Assembly: GCA_033026295.1 (NCBI GenBank) | Contig: CM065177.1 | Location: forward strand, 4,953,400 to 5,017,399 | Direction of reading: 5' to 3' | DNA: 64,000 bases | DNA from: Channa striata | Taxonomy: Eukaryota; Chordata; Actinopteri; Anabantiformes; Channidae | Part shown: positions 12,101 to 21,392 of the stretch, in pieces | Layout: each line of letters opens with the position of its first letter | Numbering within the stretch: position 1 is the stretch's first letter | Notes under the pieces: generated by a model | Seen by the model: only the letters and a program-made list of their open reading frames with translations | The model's database searches: none | What the model was told of the DNA's origin: nothing | Position numbers and translations under genes: made by a program

Positions 12101-15100
12101 TAATTGCATTTGATATTTGGTACTTTGAAGTCACCCTATTATCAGCACAATTAGGCCAGGCAATGTTAAAATACTGCAGCTCGGTTGTTGCTGAGTCCGT
12201 ATCGTTCATAATTATCTCATCCAAAAAAATTTTAGAGAATGCATTATACTTTATATGATTAAAATATATTTTTTAATAATTGCAACTTAAAAACCTACAT
12301 CTTTCTGAAAAAGTGTTCCAGCTGCACCATCTGAAAGATATGACTGTCTTTTCTCAGACTGACACAAAATTCAGTCATTGGTAGAACTTAAAATAGAAAG
12401 CACTATTGAGTCATTGGCATCCCAGCAGCTCTCATGAGGTGTTTGCTTAACAGTAGGTGGAATTACTTATAAAACAGAGCTATCTGTCACTGCGCTGCAG
12501 TAAAAGAACAAATTTTAAAAAACGTTTGTCACGTTGAACATTAAAGGGAAATACTGGTAAATGCAAAAATACAAAATCTGCAGTATGGTACAGTACACTG
12601 AAAATGTGCTTCCTTGATCTGTAATGTCAAATTATTTCTTTCTAGAAGAGAAACCAAACCGAGCTCTCTGACTGGTTTACATTGTGCACACTGTATGTGT
12701 CAATCAGATGATGTTACTCACAACTATTAAATCTACATTCATAAGTAGTTACACTGCCCCCATGTAATATTTATATCATATGTCTTAATCTCAGATTTCA
12801 AAATATTGCATTCTCACACACAGATTCATAGGAGAGGGGTTCACAATTCATAAGCATTCTTGTGAAAAAAATGTCACCAGTGTCTGACATGGACAATGCT
12901 CTGCTGCCTTGAGAAGCTTCTGTGAGCCTTCATTCTGTCTTGATTAAATAAAAAATTTTCTAACTAGAGTGAGATGGTGTTGTAAATAGATTTGGGGAAA
13001 AGGAAAAGTGTAGATAAGAAGTAATTTTTGAAAAAGAAAATTAAAAGTAAAAAAAACACAAAAGCATTGTGTAAACTTATGCCCAATGAGCCTCTTGCTC
13101 AAGCTCACCGCAACCCTGAACAGGATAAATATAGAGATAGATAGAGATTAAAATAATAGATTTCAAAATGCACCCACAACTAAATTGGCCCGAAGAAAAA
13201 AGTACAATATGTTGCTGAAACATATGCTGTTAAATTTAACAGCATATCCATTTTTTTTTCATCTGATCCGGAGCTTCTGACCACTAGTGGTGCTGAGGAG
13301 TAATGTTTTCCTGTAGGCCACAAGTATTGGGCCAATGAGCCGATACCTCTTTTTACAAATTACGTCTTGCTATTTCACCAACATTCAGTGCATTTACCTG
13401 CACTTAAGTAACCGGGGTATTCCGAGAAATCAGGGTATCTCAGGTGACTACATTAATAAATTGTTTTATTGGAAATCTGCATATACATAGAGCATAAGAG
13501 TGTTCTGATTTCTCTTCCACCTTAGTTGCTGCTCTCTGACCCGGCCTTCGTATTTTGGCTGTGTTCATGTTGAATCAGGGTGAAAGTGCAGGAGGAGACA
13601 AAGGAAAAAAGAGGAGACCCATGCAGCTGATCCGTAATTGGAACTGTCTGAATTTTAAAAATCCATAGGGGAAAGTGACTTATTTAGACTTTTATGTGGC
13701 ACTTTGTGTTACTTAAATTTTCTGTCAAGCTTTAGGCGGGTTTTGTTTTAAAAGCGAGGCAGCGTGGCCCCATTAATAACCTCTCTGTTTATGTAGCCTT
13801 CTCTCTCTTAGTTGCGTATTCCCATCTGCAGCCTTATACTGCGCACAAGTGCAGTCGGAGAAACCGGATTAGAAACCGGGTTATACATGGCAAAGAGATG
13901 AGCTTTTTCCGACAGAATTTTACCTGGGGAAACCCGGTTTCCCTAATCCCCTATACCCATTTCACAAACAAGCTTTCCTCTTTTACATGACAGTTAAGAT
14001 ATTGGCTTTCCTGAAAAAGCTGACTGTAACCTGTAAGTCCACGTCCAACAGAATTAAAAAGGCTGTGAACATTTGTTCCTGGATGACCTGAAATGGTGAA
14101 ATATTCGGTGTAAAAACACTATTAATGTACACACAAGCTAAGTGCTACCTTGATGGGTTGTTTTTTCTGATTAAATTTTGACTCGTTTAGGAGCCACACT
14201 GTAAACAGATTTACAAGATATTTTTAGTACATCAAAATAGTATATAACAATAGATCATATAGAAAATTGTAGACCCTACTTAATAACCCCACTTACATGA
14301 TCAACTTCAGTCTGAGAAATATCTCGCTAAGTCAGAATTATACTGCAACTCTGAAAGTCTGCAGTTCTTTGAAGTGAGTTCAAAGCTACAGTATGGCATG
14401 CCTTGGGCTTTTCCAGTTCTAATGCTACTTTCCTGTGGCCATTATAATTACGTCTATTCCCCAATAAAGCTGGTCTAACTCAGCTTCCCTTTCAGTAAAG
14501 CATGTGCAGAGTAAGATCCTCTTTTCTAATCCCCTTCATTGCATCTGACAGCTGAACAATCAGTGTGTGGTCAGGTGCTGAATAATAATGGTAATAAAAT
14601 GCATTTCACATTTCTGACATTTTATATAGAAAACACATATGCTAAACAGTGAATCAGCACACAAGGAATCAAAGACTTATAATTAGACTTAAAATTAGGA
14701 AAGTTAAAATTAATCGCACTTGCCTGATTTTTTTCTTTGGTCTAGATATTTCTCATGGCCACTGGTGGTATATCCTCGACAAGTATCTTTTGTGTTGGCT
14801 TACATTCGGCAGCAGGGTATTCCCCAAGATACCCTGGAGGTTCCAAGTCATTACTATACACCTAAATCAGGACATCTTCTGTGCAGACATCAGCAAGTGA
14901 TATCAGACTTTGATGTCCAAGATTTTGCAGATAATATACTGTAGCCTGCTATTAACACATTAAAGCTTCTTAATCAAATCCAAAGAAAAAGGAAAAGAAG
15001 GCACTTTGGTCCATTATATAACAAGTTGCACCTCAGAGTCTCAGCGGTTCTCCTGACAGAGTCTGTTTCTGAAAAGCACACGGCATAGACTCCATCCGCA

Positions 15101-18100
15101 GGTGGAAATGTCTGTTGAATGCATATCATCCAGTGTGAGGGAGCCCCCCTGTCCACACAATAGCCAGCGACAGTGTAAGCATCTTCCCCCGCTGTGTTCC
15201 ACCCCACAGGCAGTGCACACCGATAGGCAGAAAAACCAGTGGGAGTGATCCAGCCCTCTTGAGATCATTTTTTCATTTTTCCCTTCCTCCCCATGTGCCC
15301 GTGTCTTAGTCTTCAACTGGTGTAATGAGCCGGCGTTGTGTTGTCGGCAGAGAAGGGGAGAATCACTGCAACAGCTAAAGGGACCTCCTCACTCCTCTGC
15401 ATTGCTGGAGCACCGTTAGCTCTCACAGCAAACGTGTTACTGGCTGCGTGGATTAACTGCACGCAGCAAATCTGCTTCCAAAGGATGGGAAACATTTATG
15501 TGCTGCACACACTGCTATGCTCATAAAAGATAAAATGGCTACTGTATTACATTACAAAGCAGTTTGAGTTGCTGCTAATGTTTTATAAAATTGGTGCAGT
15601 AATTCTGGAATATTTGTTAAATGTTAATGCCTCCTAGATTTTCGTCCCATATTCGCAAAGTATGGGCATTAGTGTTATTCCCTCTCATCGCTGAGCACAA
15701 ATCACTTTAAAGAGCTATTCAATTCACGCAGCATACTGAGCTTGAAAGGTACTTAATGGTACTTTAATAATAATTGTCAGAAAACAGTCAATGGTTGCAG
15801 GCACAAATGCACATTCTCCTGCTTATATACAGGATTTATCACTTTCATAATTGCAAATAACTACTGGCTTAATTACATGGTCATATGATTATGTAATTTC
15901 AAGTCACAGAGAATGCTTTTTTGTTTCCTTGGTAGCAGCACTTCGTTTGATACTGTTGTTTTTCCATAAGTGAATTCAACTTTAATTTAATAAAGAGGAA
16001 GTCCATCATGCTTCTCAGTCTTGTGACAAAATGACATGATCCTGTGTTAGCCACCACTTACTGTGGTTTGTTTTCGGTGTTATGGCTTTCTTCCATCTGA
16101 CAACTGTTTGTGATGTGCCATAGCAACTTCAGAGGACACTAATCTTAGCACACTACAATAAGAGTATCGTAACGCTATAGTAAACAAAAGGTCATATTTA
16201 TCAGCCGATACTTTGATAGTTGAGATCATTCGCACTGTACAAGACAGTTACTGATTTGTGAAGCCTTGTTTGAACTACAGCCTGGGAATCTTTCTTGGGG
16301 TCAGTCCAGGGTTTTGTACTTTAAATTCGCCCCTCATCCTCCCATCTGCCTACACCCCTGACACCGCTGCCTCCCGACTACCTGCACCACCCTCTTGACA
16401 CCCTCTCCCACCCTTTGCCTTTACAAACCAGTAGATGAAACCTAAATACATCAAACCTTCAGGGGCGCGTTAACTGAAGGCCTGGGACACATGTTTACTC
16501 ATTGCTATGTCCTTCACTACTTTCCATGAGCTGCCTGACACACTGACACACACAAAAAGAAACATTTCCAAAACCTAGTATGACTCACTGCTACTCCACA
16601 TGGCCCAAATAAATATCTTCACTTTCATCTCCTGTGTCCATTAGAAGATATTCATTTGTATATACTTTTAAAAGCAACAGGCAGCATGGTAGGGGGGGCT
16701 AATTCACTTAATCTTTTACGTGTAGGGGATTTCCACAGTGTAACTGCAGCTCCACCTGTTCACTCATATTCATGATCCTGGAGGAAGACAACACAGACCA
16801 AACCTTCCAAACACACTGCAAGGGCCAGTAGTTAACCCCACTGACTCCAATTCATCCCAACGGATTATGTAAAACTTTAAGTCATGCTGTGTCAAAGTTG
16901 TGCTTTCGTGCACCATTATGCTTTTTTCCTAGTGAGTTTGCTGTAAGACTTTCTGTCATGACTCTGACAAACATTATCATGGTAGGTCAGTGCTGCCGCA
17001 CTATGTCATTGGCGGAGCTCCATCTTTCTTATCTTCAATCTCCTTCATATTTGAATGAAACAAAACAAATATGCACCTAACCTATTGTACCAACCACAGC
17101 AGGTGTGGCCCCATCTGCCAGTGGTTAACGTGGAGTGACATACTGTGACATCACATTCTCTGAGGACTACCCAGGTTTTAGGATTTTATTTTTTTTCCTA
17201 TGAATGAACATTATACTTACTTGTTTACTTCCAATTAAAAAAACTACATTTACTTGAATTGATTTATTCAATTTTATTATCAAGTATTAAGTTTGTCACA
17301 TGACTTAATAACTCTTACAGCTGAAGGGTACTTCAATGGGCAAAATGGAAAGCAGAACCGAAAACAAAATACTGTGAAGGGGGAAGAAACATCGTAGTTC
17401 AATACAGGAAAAAATAATGAAAATGAACAACATGAAGCAAAGAGTTTTGATGACATCACACCAGGAGACATACATCTTTATGCTGCTGGGTATTAAGTAC
17501 TATTGTTGTGGATTCAAAATTGGACGTCTCCCTGATCAGCAGAGGAAAAAAAGTCATGCAGGGCCGAGCTAAAGTTAGCAGTGATGTCTTGCTGTGTAAC
17601 AAGAGAGACGCTGGCCCGCTAACATCACAAAAATCTTAGGCCTGGCACATTCCACTGTATAAATAACTAGGCAGAGTTGGTGGACGAGGGGGGCGGGACG
17701 GAGAGACATTTTCAAAGAGGGAGAGAGAGAGAACGGGCTCAGGCAGTATCGCTGAGTGATGGGACAGCTGTAGACTATGCACACAGCAATTCAGTGGAGA
17801 GCTGAATCACACTAAAGGTTAATGTGGAGCGTCAAAGCAAAAGTCCTCTGCCCCAAGGTGTCATTCTCAAACCTCGCTGGAAGGTTTGAAGGAAGTTTTC
17901 AGGACCGTGAACAGCATGAGCGTCTGAACATTGGTTCAGACATTCAGCATAAAATCACAATCACAAGTACAAGAATTTACTTGCTTGTTTTCATGAATGT
18001 TTTGTTATTGTCTACAATTGTCTATACTGTCAAAAATATTGCAATGATGCGTCTCGGGGGGCAATTTACAGTATTTCCAAATGTATTCGGGCTCTGCTGG

Positions 18101-20383
18101 TGGTATGTGGGAAACATTATTGAGGCGTTGACACCACAACTGACATGAGAAAACTCGACCTAAGTAGATTTCAGGTGACATATAAAGCTGTGGCTGAAAC
18201 GAATGCTGACAAGTATTCATTAATTGATGTCATAATTACCTCATTCATATTTATCAGTATAATGTGTTGTTGTGGTGTTATCCTTTTCTTTATTTTCAAG
18301 TTGACGTCTTTTATGCGTCAAAGCGTCCAATATTTATACAATAAAGGAAATGCAATTCACACTGGCTTCTTGCTGTGCACAGTGAAAGAATTCATGTCCT
18401 CACAGTGTCTGCAGACATTACCACACTTTTAGTAGCCAGGTTTTGTCCTAGGCTTGCTCAAAACATCTTGACGTAGCTTAAATTTAGCAGAGATTGTTAT
18501 GTAAGCAGCCAGTCCTTATTTTTGCAGCACCAGGAAATGTTATCATTTGCCAAACCTTTACTCCTGTTCAAGTGGCCACGCTGAATTCAGCAGAAATGCA
18601 TGTTTCAAATCATTTTCCATGAAGATGCAGCAGGAAAAGGAAGTTCTAAATTGAAGAGTTTCAACTACACGCTCACGCTGCGGAACAATGATAATGTGCC
18701 TTAGTTGCACATAGCAGAGGAGCTTATAGTATCATTTTTTAAAGGATTTGTTAAAGCATCCGGTGAACTGAGTTCGGATCAGTGCTGAAAATCACAAGAA
18801 GCATAAAAAGAGGTTTTGTTGGTCAGAATGTTCATCTGTCTCCCGCTGAGCATCCTTGGCTGGGATCTGTAATTTACTCATCTAACTTTCAAATGGCTGA
18901 CTCTGTCAAGTTCTTTAGAGGAGGATTTATTTCCAGGGACATTACAAATGGTGCAAATCTGACTTTCTTTTTATACGGGTAAACACTTACTGCATACATG
19001 TCATAAATATACATGCAATTATTTCTCTCTGAGGACGTAAAACATGTAGATTTTAATAGGCTTCCAAAATTCTCTTCTGAATTTTTTGAGGAAGCACGAA
19101 AAATCTAAATGGATGTGTCACTGTGTAAAAATACCTAAAAGCTCATATTGTTTGTAAAGTGTTAAACTGAAGAAATGATTCGGCTTGGTCGATTAGTAAT
19201 TTGTGTTTTCTATCTCACGTCTCAGTGTTTGTGTTCTTGTAGATAAAATGCCTGCATTTTTAATTTTAATACTACAAAATCTGTATCTATATGAATGTTA
19301 CTGTACACTTAGTGTATGTGTTAATTTCCACTTGAATACTTGGTGCAGATTCACGTGTATTTTGTTTTCTCTGTATGGACCAATTTGCCCTAAATAAAAT
19401 TTCAATATGCTCAGGGAGAAAAAGTTTAGAGTAAAGTGACAACAACTTTTAGGCTTATCACTGAACGAACAGAGAGATTTGACACTGAACCTCTACATTA
19501 GCTACAGCAGCTCATAACATAACTGAGAACTTATTCAGAAAAAGTAACAGGAAGTTAAACAAGACAGTGTTGTGTGTTCTAATTCTTGACACTAAGGCTG
19601 CTGGGCTATTTCAGTGACTAAAGCATGCTGTGTAATTTTAATGAAAGTCACTTTAAACCATTTTTATAATTTAAATTTAACGATTTCATCTCATTTTGAC
19701 AGTGATACAGTAGTAAATAATAATGTAAATCACATCTGTGGTTTATTGTATAGTAACTGAACTGTTACCTTGTTCCCTAGAGTCTAACACAAAGGTTTTC
19801 CGTTCAATTAAATGCTTAGTTTTTAAAAATGATTATTATTAAATGATTATTTATTGTGTTTTATTCTTTAAACAATTTGATCTAAAACCTGCATCATTCG
19901 GTCTAGTAAGTTGTTCCTGATAGAGGACAAGTATAAATACAAGCAAAATGTTTACTGACAATTACCTTCACCGAGATCCAACACAGCAAGCACGGCGCTG
20001 CTCCGAGCTTCCCCCAAGTGATTGTTGGCGATGCAGGTGTAGAGGCCTGCATCACTGGGTTTGCAATCCCTAATCCAGAGCCCTCCGTACTCTTGGTTTT
20101 CCATGTTAACGAGGTCATCGTTGTGGTACCAATACAGAGAGGGTTGGGGGTCTCCAGCCACAGTCACCTTGAGACGGATGTCACAGCCTGTACCTACAGC
20201 GGAGTTCCTCATTTTGCGTAAGAAAACAGGTGGAGTCGGGGTGGGATAACCAGGTCCTCGAGGTTCTGGGACAATTTGTTCTGGGCTCGCTTTGGACCGC
20301 TTTGGGGGGATGATGGGACTTGAGGGTGCCACTGCTTCATCTGCCCCCTTTTTTAGGGTCATTTGCACCTCTGCTTTTCTCAT
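1..20383 (-). CDS. speg: speg, striated muscle preferentially expressed kinase (partial, 3' end off left edge)
   Basis: Giant titin/MLCK-family muscle protein of the triad and junctional membrane; in mammals SPEG binds and phosphorylates excitation-contraction coupling partners. In the window 29 coding exons give about 2,000 residues. Approximate order: Ig1 (45-135), acidic linker, long Ser/Pro/Arg-rich disordered exon (169-753), Ig2 (770-862), Ig3 (915-1006), Ig4 (1007-1093), Ig5 (1094-1205), Ig6 (1210-1326), FnIII (1330-1430), Ig7 (1430-1529), Ig8 (1530-1623), linker, kinase 1 (1664-1917), then the start of the inter-kinase region. The domain order and many local matches (SSDDSYVSAGE, SSPITSDEEYLSP, CDFGNA) follow human SPEG. 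The second kinase must lie left of base 1. Exon phases are consistent throughout except one junction near 366/461. Teleosts carry spega and spegb; I cannot tell which this is. The introns are short apart from the first (8.2 kb). Confidence 0.95.
298..365 (-). CDS. speg: speg coding exon 28: post-kinase regulatory helix
   Basis: Encodes LSKGKAISTEALKKFVSRRK then WQ, matching human VSTDHLKLFLSRRRWQ. Acceptor TACAG at 366, donor GTGGGT. Needs one carried base from exon 27 that the canonical junction does not supply (see findings). Confidence 0.88.
462..504 (-). CDS. speg: speg coding exon 27: end of kinase 1
   Basis: Forty-three bases after TTTTTTTAG. Completes Leu and encodes RPDTQECLRHPWFK, the terminal kinase helix (human RPTAEETLEHPWFK). 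Ends AAA before GTAAGA in phase 0, one base short of what exon 28 needs. Confidence 0.88.
661..813 (-). CDS. speg: speg coding exon 26: kinase 1 C-lobe
   Basis: Encodes LTGVSPFAGENDRNSVLNIR, NYNVAFEESMFADLCREAKG and FIIKLLVADR; human has [20 protein letters not shown]. The acceptor is TTGTCAG at 814, not an earlier CAG, since only this joins exon 25 in frame. Donor GTAAGT. Confidence 0.93.
906..932 (-). CDS. speg: speg coding exon 25: 27-base micro-exon of kinase 1
   Basis: Only 27 bases between GTCTAG and GTAAGT. It supplies PVGVIAYL plus split Trp and Cys codons, giving DIW-PVGVIAYL-CLTG in the spliced product (human DIWPVGVVAFLCLTG). Too short for standard gene finders, but phase and homology fix it. 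Confidence 0.88.
1017..1189 (-). CDS. speg: speg coding exon 24: DFG and APE segments of kinase 1
   Basis: Encodes PDNILMADPQSDQIRICDFG, then NAVAIVPDDAQYCKYGTPEF, VAPEIVNQSPVSKATDI and the first two bases of Trp. Metal-binding DFG and the APE motif are intact. Acceptor TCTTAG, donor GTAGTG. Confidence 0.95.
1328..1405 (-). CDS. speg: speg coding exon 23: kinase 1 alpha-E and catalytic loop
   Basis: Twenty-six codons: VRSCIRQLLEGLDYLHHLNI then IHLDIK. The catalytic aspartate is in HLD, where most kinases have HRD; human SPEG kinase 1 also has HLD. Acceptor ACTAG, donor GTAACC. Confidence 0.93.
1546..1603 (-). CDS. speg: speg coding exon 22: kinase 1 hinge/alpha-D
   Basis: Encodes CHEELLERFTKKFTVMESD, matching human CTEELLERIARKPTVCESE. 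Preceded by CCCTTAAT 13 bases before the AAAG acceptor (U12-like branch site). Donor GTAAGT. Confidence 0.92.
1604..1798 (-). other. U12-type (minor spliceosome) intron of speg
   Basis: The donor is GTATCCTTT, the full U12 5' splice consensus. Near the 3' end is CCCTTAAT, close to the U12 branch consensus, and the AAAG acceptor lies 13 bases after its TTAA. The intron is 195 bases and splits a Leu codon in phase 2. Confidence 0.8.
1799..1999 (-). CDS. speg: speg coding exon 21: kinase 1 N-lobe
   Basis: Glycine loop GRGAFSYV, the beta-3 lysine in MEYAAKFIS, alpha-C region ALREMKLLSKMDHERVLYFH, and hinge NAVIIITEL. The exon ends GAACT before GTATCCTTT, a U12-type donor. The ATP-anchoring lysine is intact. 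Confidence 0.94.
2209..2356 (-). CDS. speg: speg coding exon 20: linker and start of kinase 1
   Basis: Links Ig8 to the kinase: a charged helix-like stretch (DDEETILRKMRRLRD) then CYDVQKEIGR, the start of the glycine-rich loop (human FYDIHQEIGRGAF). The acceptor is TTTGTAG at 2357, chosen because it alone keeps the frame with exon 19; a nearer CAG does not. Confidence 0.9.
2407..2575 (-). CDS. speg: speg coding exon 19: second half of Ig8
   Basis: Encodes NDTLLSESSHYTFVYDDNEC, SLVVLNARPEDSGVYTCTAR and NLAGSVSCKAELTVHE, closely matching the human Ig domain just before kinase 1. Acceptor TTCAG, donor GTAAGA. Confidence 0.94.
2682..2794 (-). CDS. speg: speg coding exon 18: first half of Ig8
   Basis: Encodes PPKFETIMEDLDVCCGETPR and FAVIVEGKPIPDILWFK, matching human [20 protein letters not shown]. 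Acceptor CCACAG; donor AAG|GTTTCA is a weak GT site but phase and homology fit. Confidence 0.92.
2878..3050 (-). CDS. speg: speg coding exon 17: second half of Ig7
   Basis: Encodes GLYEMAMPDDDQHTLKLLKV and FVASNKYGSDSCNFSVEMA, following human [20 protein letters not shown]. The usual F-strand Cys is Val (VFVASN). Acceptor CCTCAG, donor GTACGG. Confidence 0.92.
3597..3720 (-). CDS. speg: speg coding exon 16: first half of Ig7
   Basis: Encodes [20 protein letters not shown] and VTITVTLNHVNAAVIWKR; human has [20 protein letters not shown]. Acceptor CTCAAG, donor GTATTG. Confidence 0.92.
3807..4013 (-). CDS. speg: speg coding exon 15: second half of FnIII
   Basis: Encodes MYAIQQQALGSIQWTIIASG, the FnIII Tyr (TTYTIST), YAFRILTITSKAFSKPS and DPVQLMDR. 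Acceptor TTGCAG. The donor is GAG|GCATGT, a GC rather than GT; no GT donor gives the required phase. Confidence 0.9.
4163..4267 (-). CDS. speg: speg coding exon 14: first half of FnIII
   Basis: Encodes PDPPDGAPLIESITGKTITL then SWKKPRRLDPSI, the A-C strands of a fibronectin type III module. The adjoining Pro-rich start and core Trp are present. Acceptor TTTTAG, donor GTAAGC. Confidence 0.92.
4409..4528 (-). CDS. speg: speg coding exon 13: end of Ig6
   Basis: Encodes RDVHSLVIRSVCHAHGGVYK then [19 protein letters not shown]; human has [24 protein letters not shown]. Acceptor TACAG, donor GTAATT. Confidence 0.93.
4998..5227 (-). CDS. speg: speg coding exon 12: linker and most of Ig6
   Basis: Encodes AKLEKMPSIPEEPEVPENE, then FIKPLYDLDVIEGKEAVLKC, AGLPYPTIAWFHNGKRI and DRKMTQ. 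Human carries SKLEKMPSIPEEP and GLPYPTISWFHNGHRI. Acceptor TTTAG, donor GTAAGT. Confidence 0.94.
5325..5514 (-). CDS. speg: speg coding exon 11: second half of Ig5
   Basis: Encodes HPLAESEDIHILQEGGRHSL and DEGVYTVTALNIHGQAESS, then the linker QEPRPPISSQ. The F-strand Cys is replaced (VYTVTALN), as in human (LYAVSAVN), so this Ig domain lacks the usual disulfide. Acceptor CTTAG, donor GTAAGA. Confidence 0.93.
5639..5797 (-). CDS. speg: speg coding exon 10: first half of Ig5
   Basis: Encodes QPLFTRKLDILEVIEGRNA and RFDCKVSGTPSPKVTWSHF, close to human APLFTRLLEDVEVLEGRAA. Acceptor TTCAG, donor GTAAGT, one base left over. Confidence 0.94.
5909..6169 (-). CDS. speg: speg coding exon 9: Ig4
   Basis: A whole Ig domain on one exon: VLFECHAIGPKDTDVDWL, CKMHFNGRKCRLLL and DDSGTYMCKLSTVK. 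Human has MALFECLVAGPTDVEVDWL and CKMHFDGRKCKLLL. Acceptor ATCCAG, donor GTATGT. Confidence 0.94.
6389..6564 (-). CDS. speg: speg coding exon 8: second half of Ig3
   Basis: Completes the core Trp and runs to DSGIYTCKIINEYGMKQC and LDVK. Acceptor CGTAG, donor GTATGT. The Ig Cys pair is present (MSV strand in the previous exon, YTC here). Confidence 0.92.
7371..7459 (-). CDS. speg: speg coding exon 7: first half of Ig3 (APEG-1 Ig domain)
   Basis: Encodes ATMSDQAVIEGQEVTMSVRI then GQPKPMLYW, matching human LMDQSVREGQDVIMSIRV. Acceptor AAACAG, donor TG|GTAGGT splitting the core Trp codon. Confidence 0.92.
7715..7881 (-). CDS. speg: speg coding exon 6: linker with conserved SSPITSDEEYLSP
   Basis: Encodes the linker between Ig2 and Ig3. 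The block SSPITSDEEYLSPLEE is essentially the human sequence SSPITSDEEYLSPPEE. The exon ends in the first Ig3 strand (RKPPAFV) in phase 0 before GTGAGA. In mammals the short APEG-1 isoform starts in this part of the gene; the APEG-1 start methionine motif is not conserved here. Confidence 0.92.
8717..8899 (-). CDS. speg: speg coding exon 5: second half of Ig2
   Basis: Completes Ig2 with the core Trp (SWTKDNIG) and the signature DGGKYCVTAVNQVG, ending LTVKAG. Acceptor GCTAAG, donor GTATGT. Tyr-x-Cys and the F-strand Asp are intact. Confidence 0.92.
9023..9166 (-). CDS. speg: speg coding exon 4: first half of Ig2
   Basis: Encodes SSDDSYVSAGEDPMEAPVF followed by FPLQDTVTSAGADVLLKC and PIPE. Nearly identical to the human segment SSDDSYVSAGEEPLEAPVF. 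Bounded by GTGCAG and GTAACA; one base of a split codon at each joint. Confidence 0.93.
9321..11075 (-). CDS. speg: speg coding exon 3: long disordered Ser/Arg/Pro-rich region
   Basis: A 1,755-base open exon read in one frame, with phases matching exons 2 and 4. It contains LPPPSPRLIKR, SRPQTPLSEYSRKE, EERRRSLDIPE, FRQKAASLEEKPRYSQ and RRPRPMSPEQ, matching human blocks such as SRPQTPLSEAS, ERRRSLE and FQQKAASLDE. Low complexity and a short glutamine run (QQQQQ) suggest intrinsic disorder and phosphorylation sites. The first 66 codons are less certain: an in-frame 132-base stretch (10877-11008) has GC...AG ends and may be spliced out, so the conserved part begins at RRSEEFSAESS. Confidence 0.88.
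10877..11008 (-). other. in-frame GC-AG intron candidate inside speg exon 3
   Basis: On the minus strand, AACCAG|GCAAGA opens and CTTCTATTTCAG|G closes a 132-base segment, exactly 44 codons. Retained, it would add a hydrophobic stretch (YLAELLATTCILQMLIPIFY) foreign to SPEG; removed, AG joins G to give Arg and the frame is kept. Confidence 0.6.
11695..11781 (-). CDS. speg: speg coding exon 2: acidic linker
   Basis: Eighty-seven bases between TTTTCAG and GTATCT encode an acidic linker (SETTEDEGGEQFETKED). Human SPEG has GDSETAEDD at this point, so the placement is supported by sequence as well as phase (joins with G before and leaves G after). Confidence 0.85.
13080..13150. repeat. possible LINE 3'-end fragment
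   Basis: Contains CTCACCGCAACCCTGAACAG followed by GATAAATATAGAGATAGATAG. This wording resembles the short 3' tail common to many fish CR1/L2-type LINE copies. Recognition is by eye from recall, not a database search. Confidence 0.4.
13866..13950. repeat. imperfect inverted repeat (CCGGGTT arms)
   Basis: GGATTAG-AAACCGGGTT at 13866-13882 is mirrored by AACCCGGTTTCCCTAATCC at 13931-13949, with about 48 bases between. The inner 11 bases (GAAACCGGGTT) match perfectly. A related motif (AAGTAACCGGGGTATTCCGA) occurs near 13405. Probably part of a degraded DNA transposon. Confidence 0.5.
17640..17780. promoter_or_regulatory. possible internal promoter/enhancer in speg intron 1
   Basis: A GC-richer patch with CATTCC (M-CAT core), TATAAATA, GGGGGGCGGG and an E-box CAGCTG within 140 bases. 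Such motifs suit muscle regulation and SPEG uses alternative promoters in mammals, but motif clustering by chance is possible. Confidence 0.25.
19966..20383 (-). CDS. speg: speg coding exon 1: start codon and Ig1
   Basis: Begins MRKAEVQMTLKK; the ATG is in good context (ACC before it). A proline-rich stretch (PPKRSKASPEQ) resembling the human N terminus is followed by an I-set Ig domain with DIRLKVTV, LYWYHND and DAGLYTCIANN. It ends GGTGAAG before GTAATT, leaving one base of the next codon. This is the long-isoform start; a 5' UTR exon further upstream is possible but not resolved. Confidence 0.92.
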
Positions 20384-21392
20384 GGTTGAACTTGTAGATG
20401 CCCCGATGAATAAATGATATGCCTAAATAACACTGCCTTGGTCTGCTTAGGAAATTCTAAACCTAAATTCCGTCAGGTCAAGAGTAGGTCTACATGTACA
20501 TCACAGTTAACATAGCTGTCACTGCATATAAGAGTCTTAGAAGATAGTGGTGGTGGTTGTTTTCTGACCTCAGTTGTTGTCCGAAGAAGAAAAGGAAATT
20601 TCCGGGTAATTAAGCAGATAGAGATAGCTGCCCCTTTCCTGGCCAGAGGTATTTTTAGGGCAAGAACCACTAGATCATGTTGCATGAACAGCTCCCTGGA
20701 CTTGTTCCTTGGAAGTGACGGCCCCACTTTTCCCCTCCTTGTCCTCTCGTTGGCTCACTTTTCAGCCTTTTGTAATCATCTCCCAGTAGTGTGTTACTTC
20801 TTTGAAGAACAAGGTGTGCGAGCCTTCAGTGAGTTGCCTGTTTGGTTTCAGCAGAGTCTCTTCTGCGTCGGCGTTTGATTGAATCCGAGCATCAAGCCCC
20901 GTTCAGAAAGTTGCACCCCCCTCCTCGTCCATGAGTTAAGACACTTCACTCATGATCTCCCCCAACCTCTGCCAGTCAGTCTGAAGGGGGAAATGACAGT
21001 CACAGCCCAGCAAGCCGTACAATGACAGCTGCAGGGAGATCAGGCTGCCCACTCACTGCTAGGCTCCCGCCCCCTGTCATTTTTAGCCAACCTGAGGTCA
21101 GTAGAACATGTGAGATGGTGCAACGCTTGGCACACAAAGGGGAGGTGGTCGGTATGGGACCGTATTTTAATTTGTGGGTCAAATGTAGAGACTGACGTTG
21201 GGCTCCCAGTTGTATTGAGGTGGTTCAATATTATGAACAATACAAATGATATCACTGGATTTGCATTCTGTGCTGCCATCTGTAGCCTAATCAAAATATT
21301 TTACATAGCGTCTAAGTTTACTGACAAACTTGAAGCAGTACACATCAACAAAATATGACTTTCTCAAAGTCATTATATTATTTTCACTGATG

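Larger units (their letters stand above)
11782..19965 (-). other. speg intron 1 (8.2 kb)
   Basis: No further coding exon is convincing here. It holds a small LINE-like fragment (about 13080-13150), an inverted-repeat segment (13866-13950), and a GC-rich island with TATAAATA (17640-17780) that might be an internal promoter. The rest is AT-rich sequence in which I see nothing. Confidence 0.7.

Noticed and set aside
14974..15316. Minus-strand frames in speg intron 1 that might be extra exons
   Set aside because: No match to SPEG or any family I recognise, and no phase-compatible splice pair.
18145..18432. 95-codon plus-strand frame in speg intron 1 with hydrophobic stretches
   Set aside because: AT-rich hydrophobic translation typical of chance frames; no homology or splice context.
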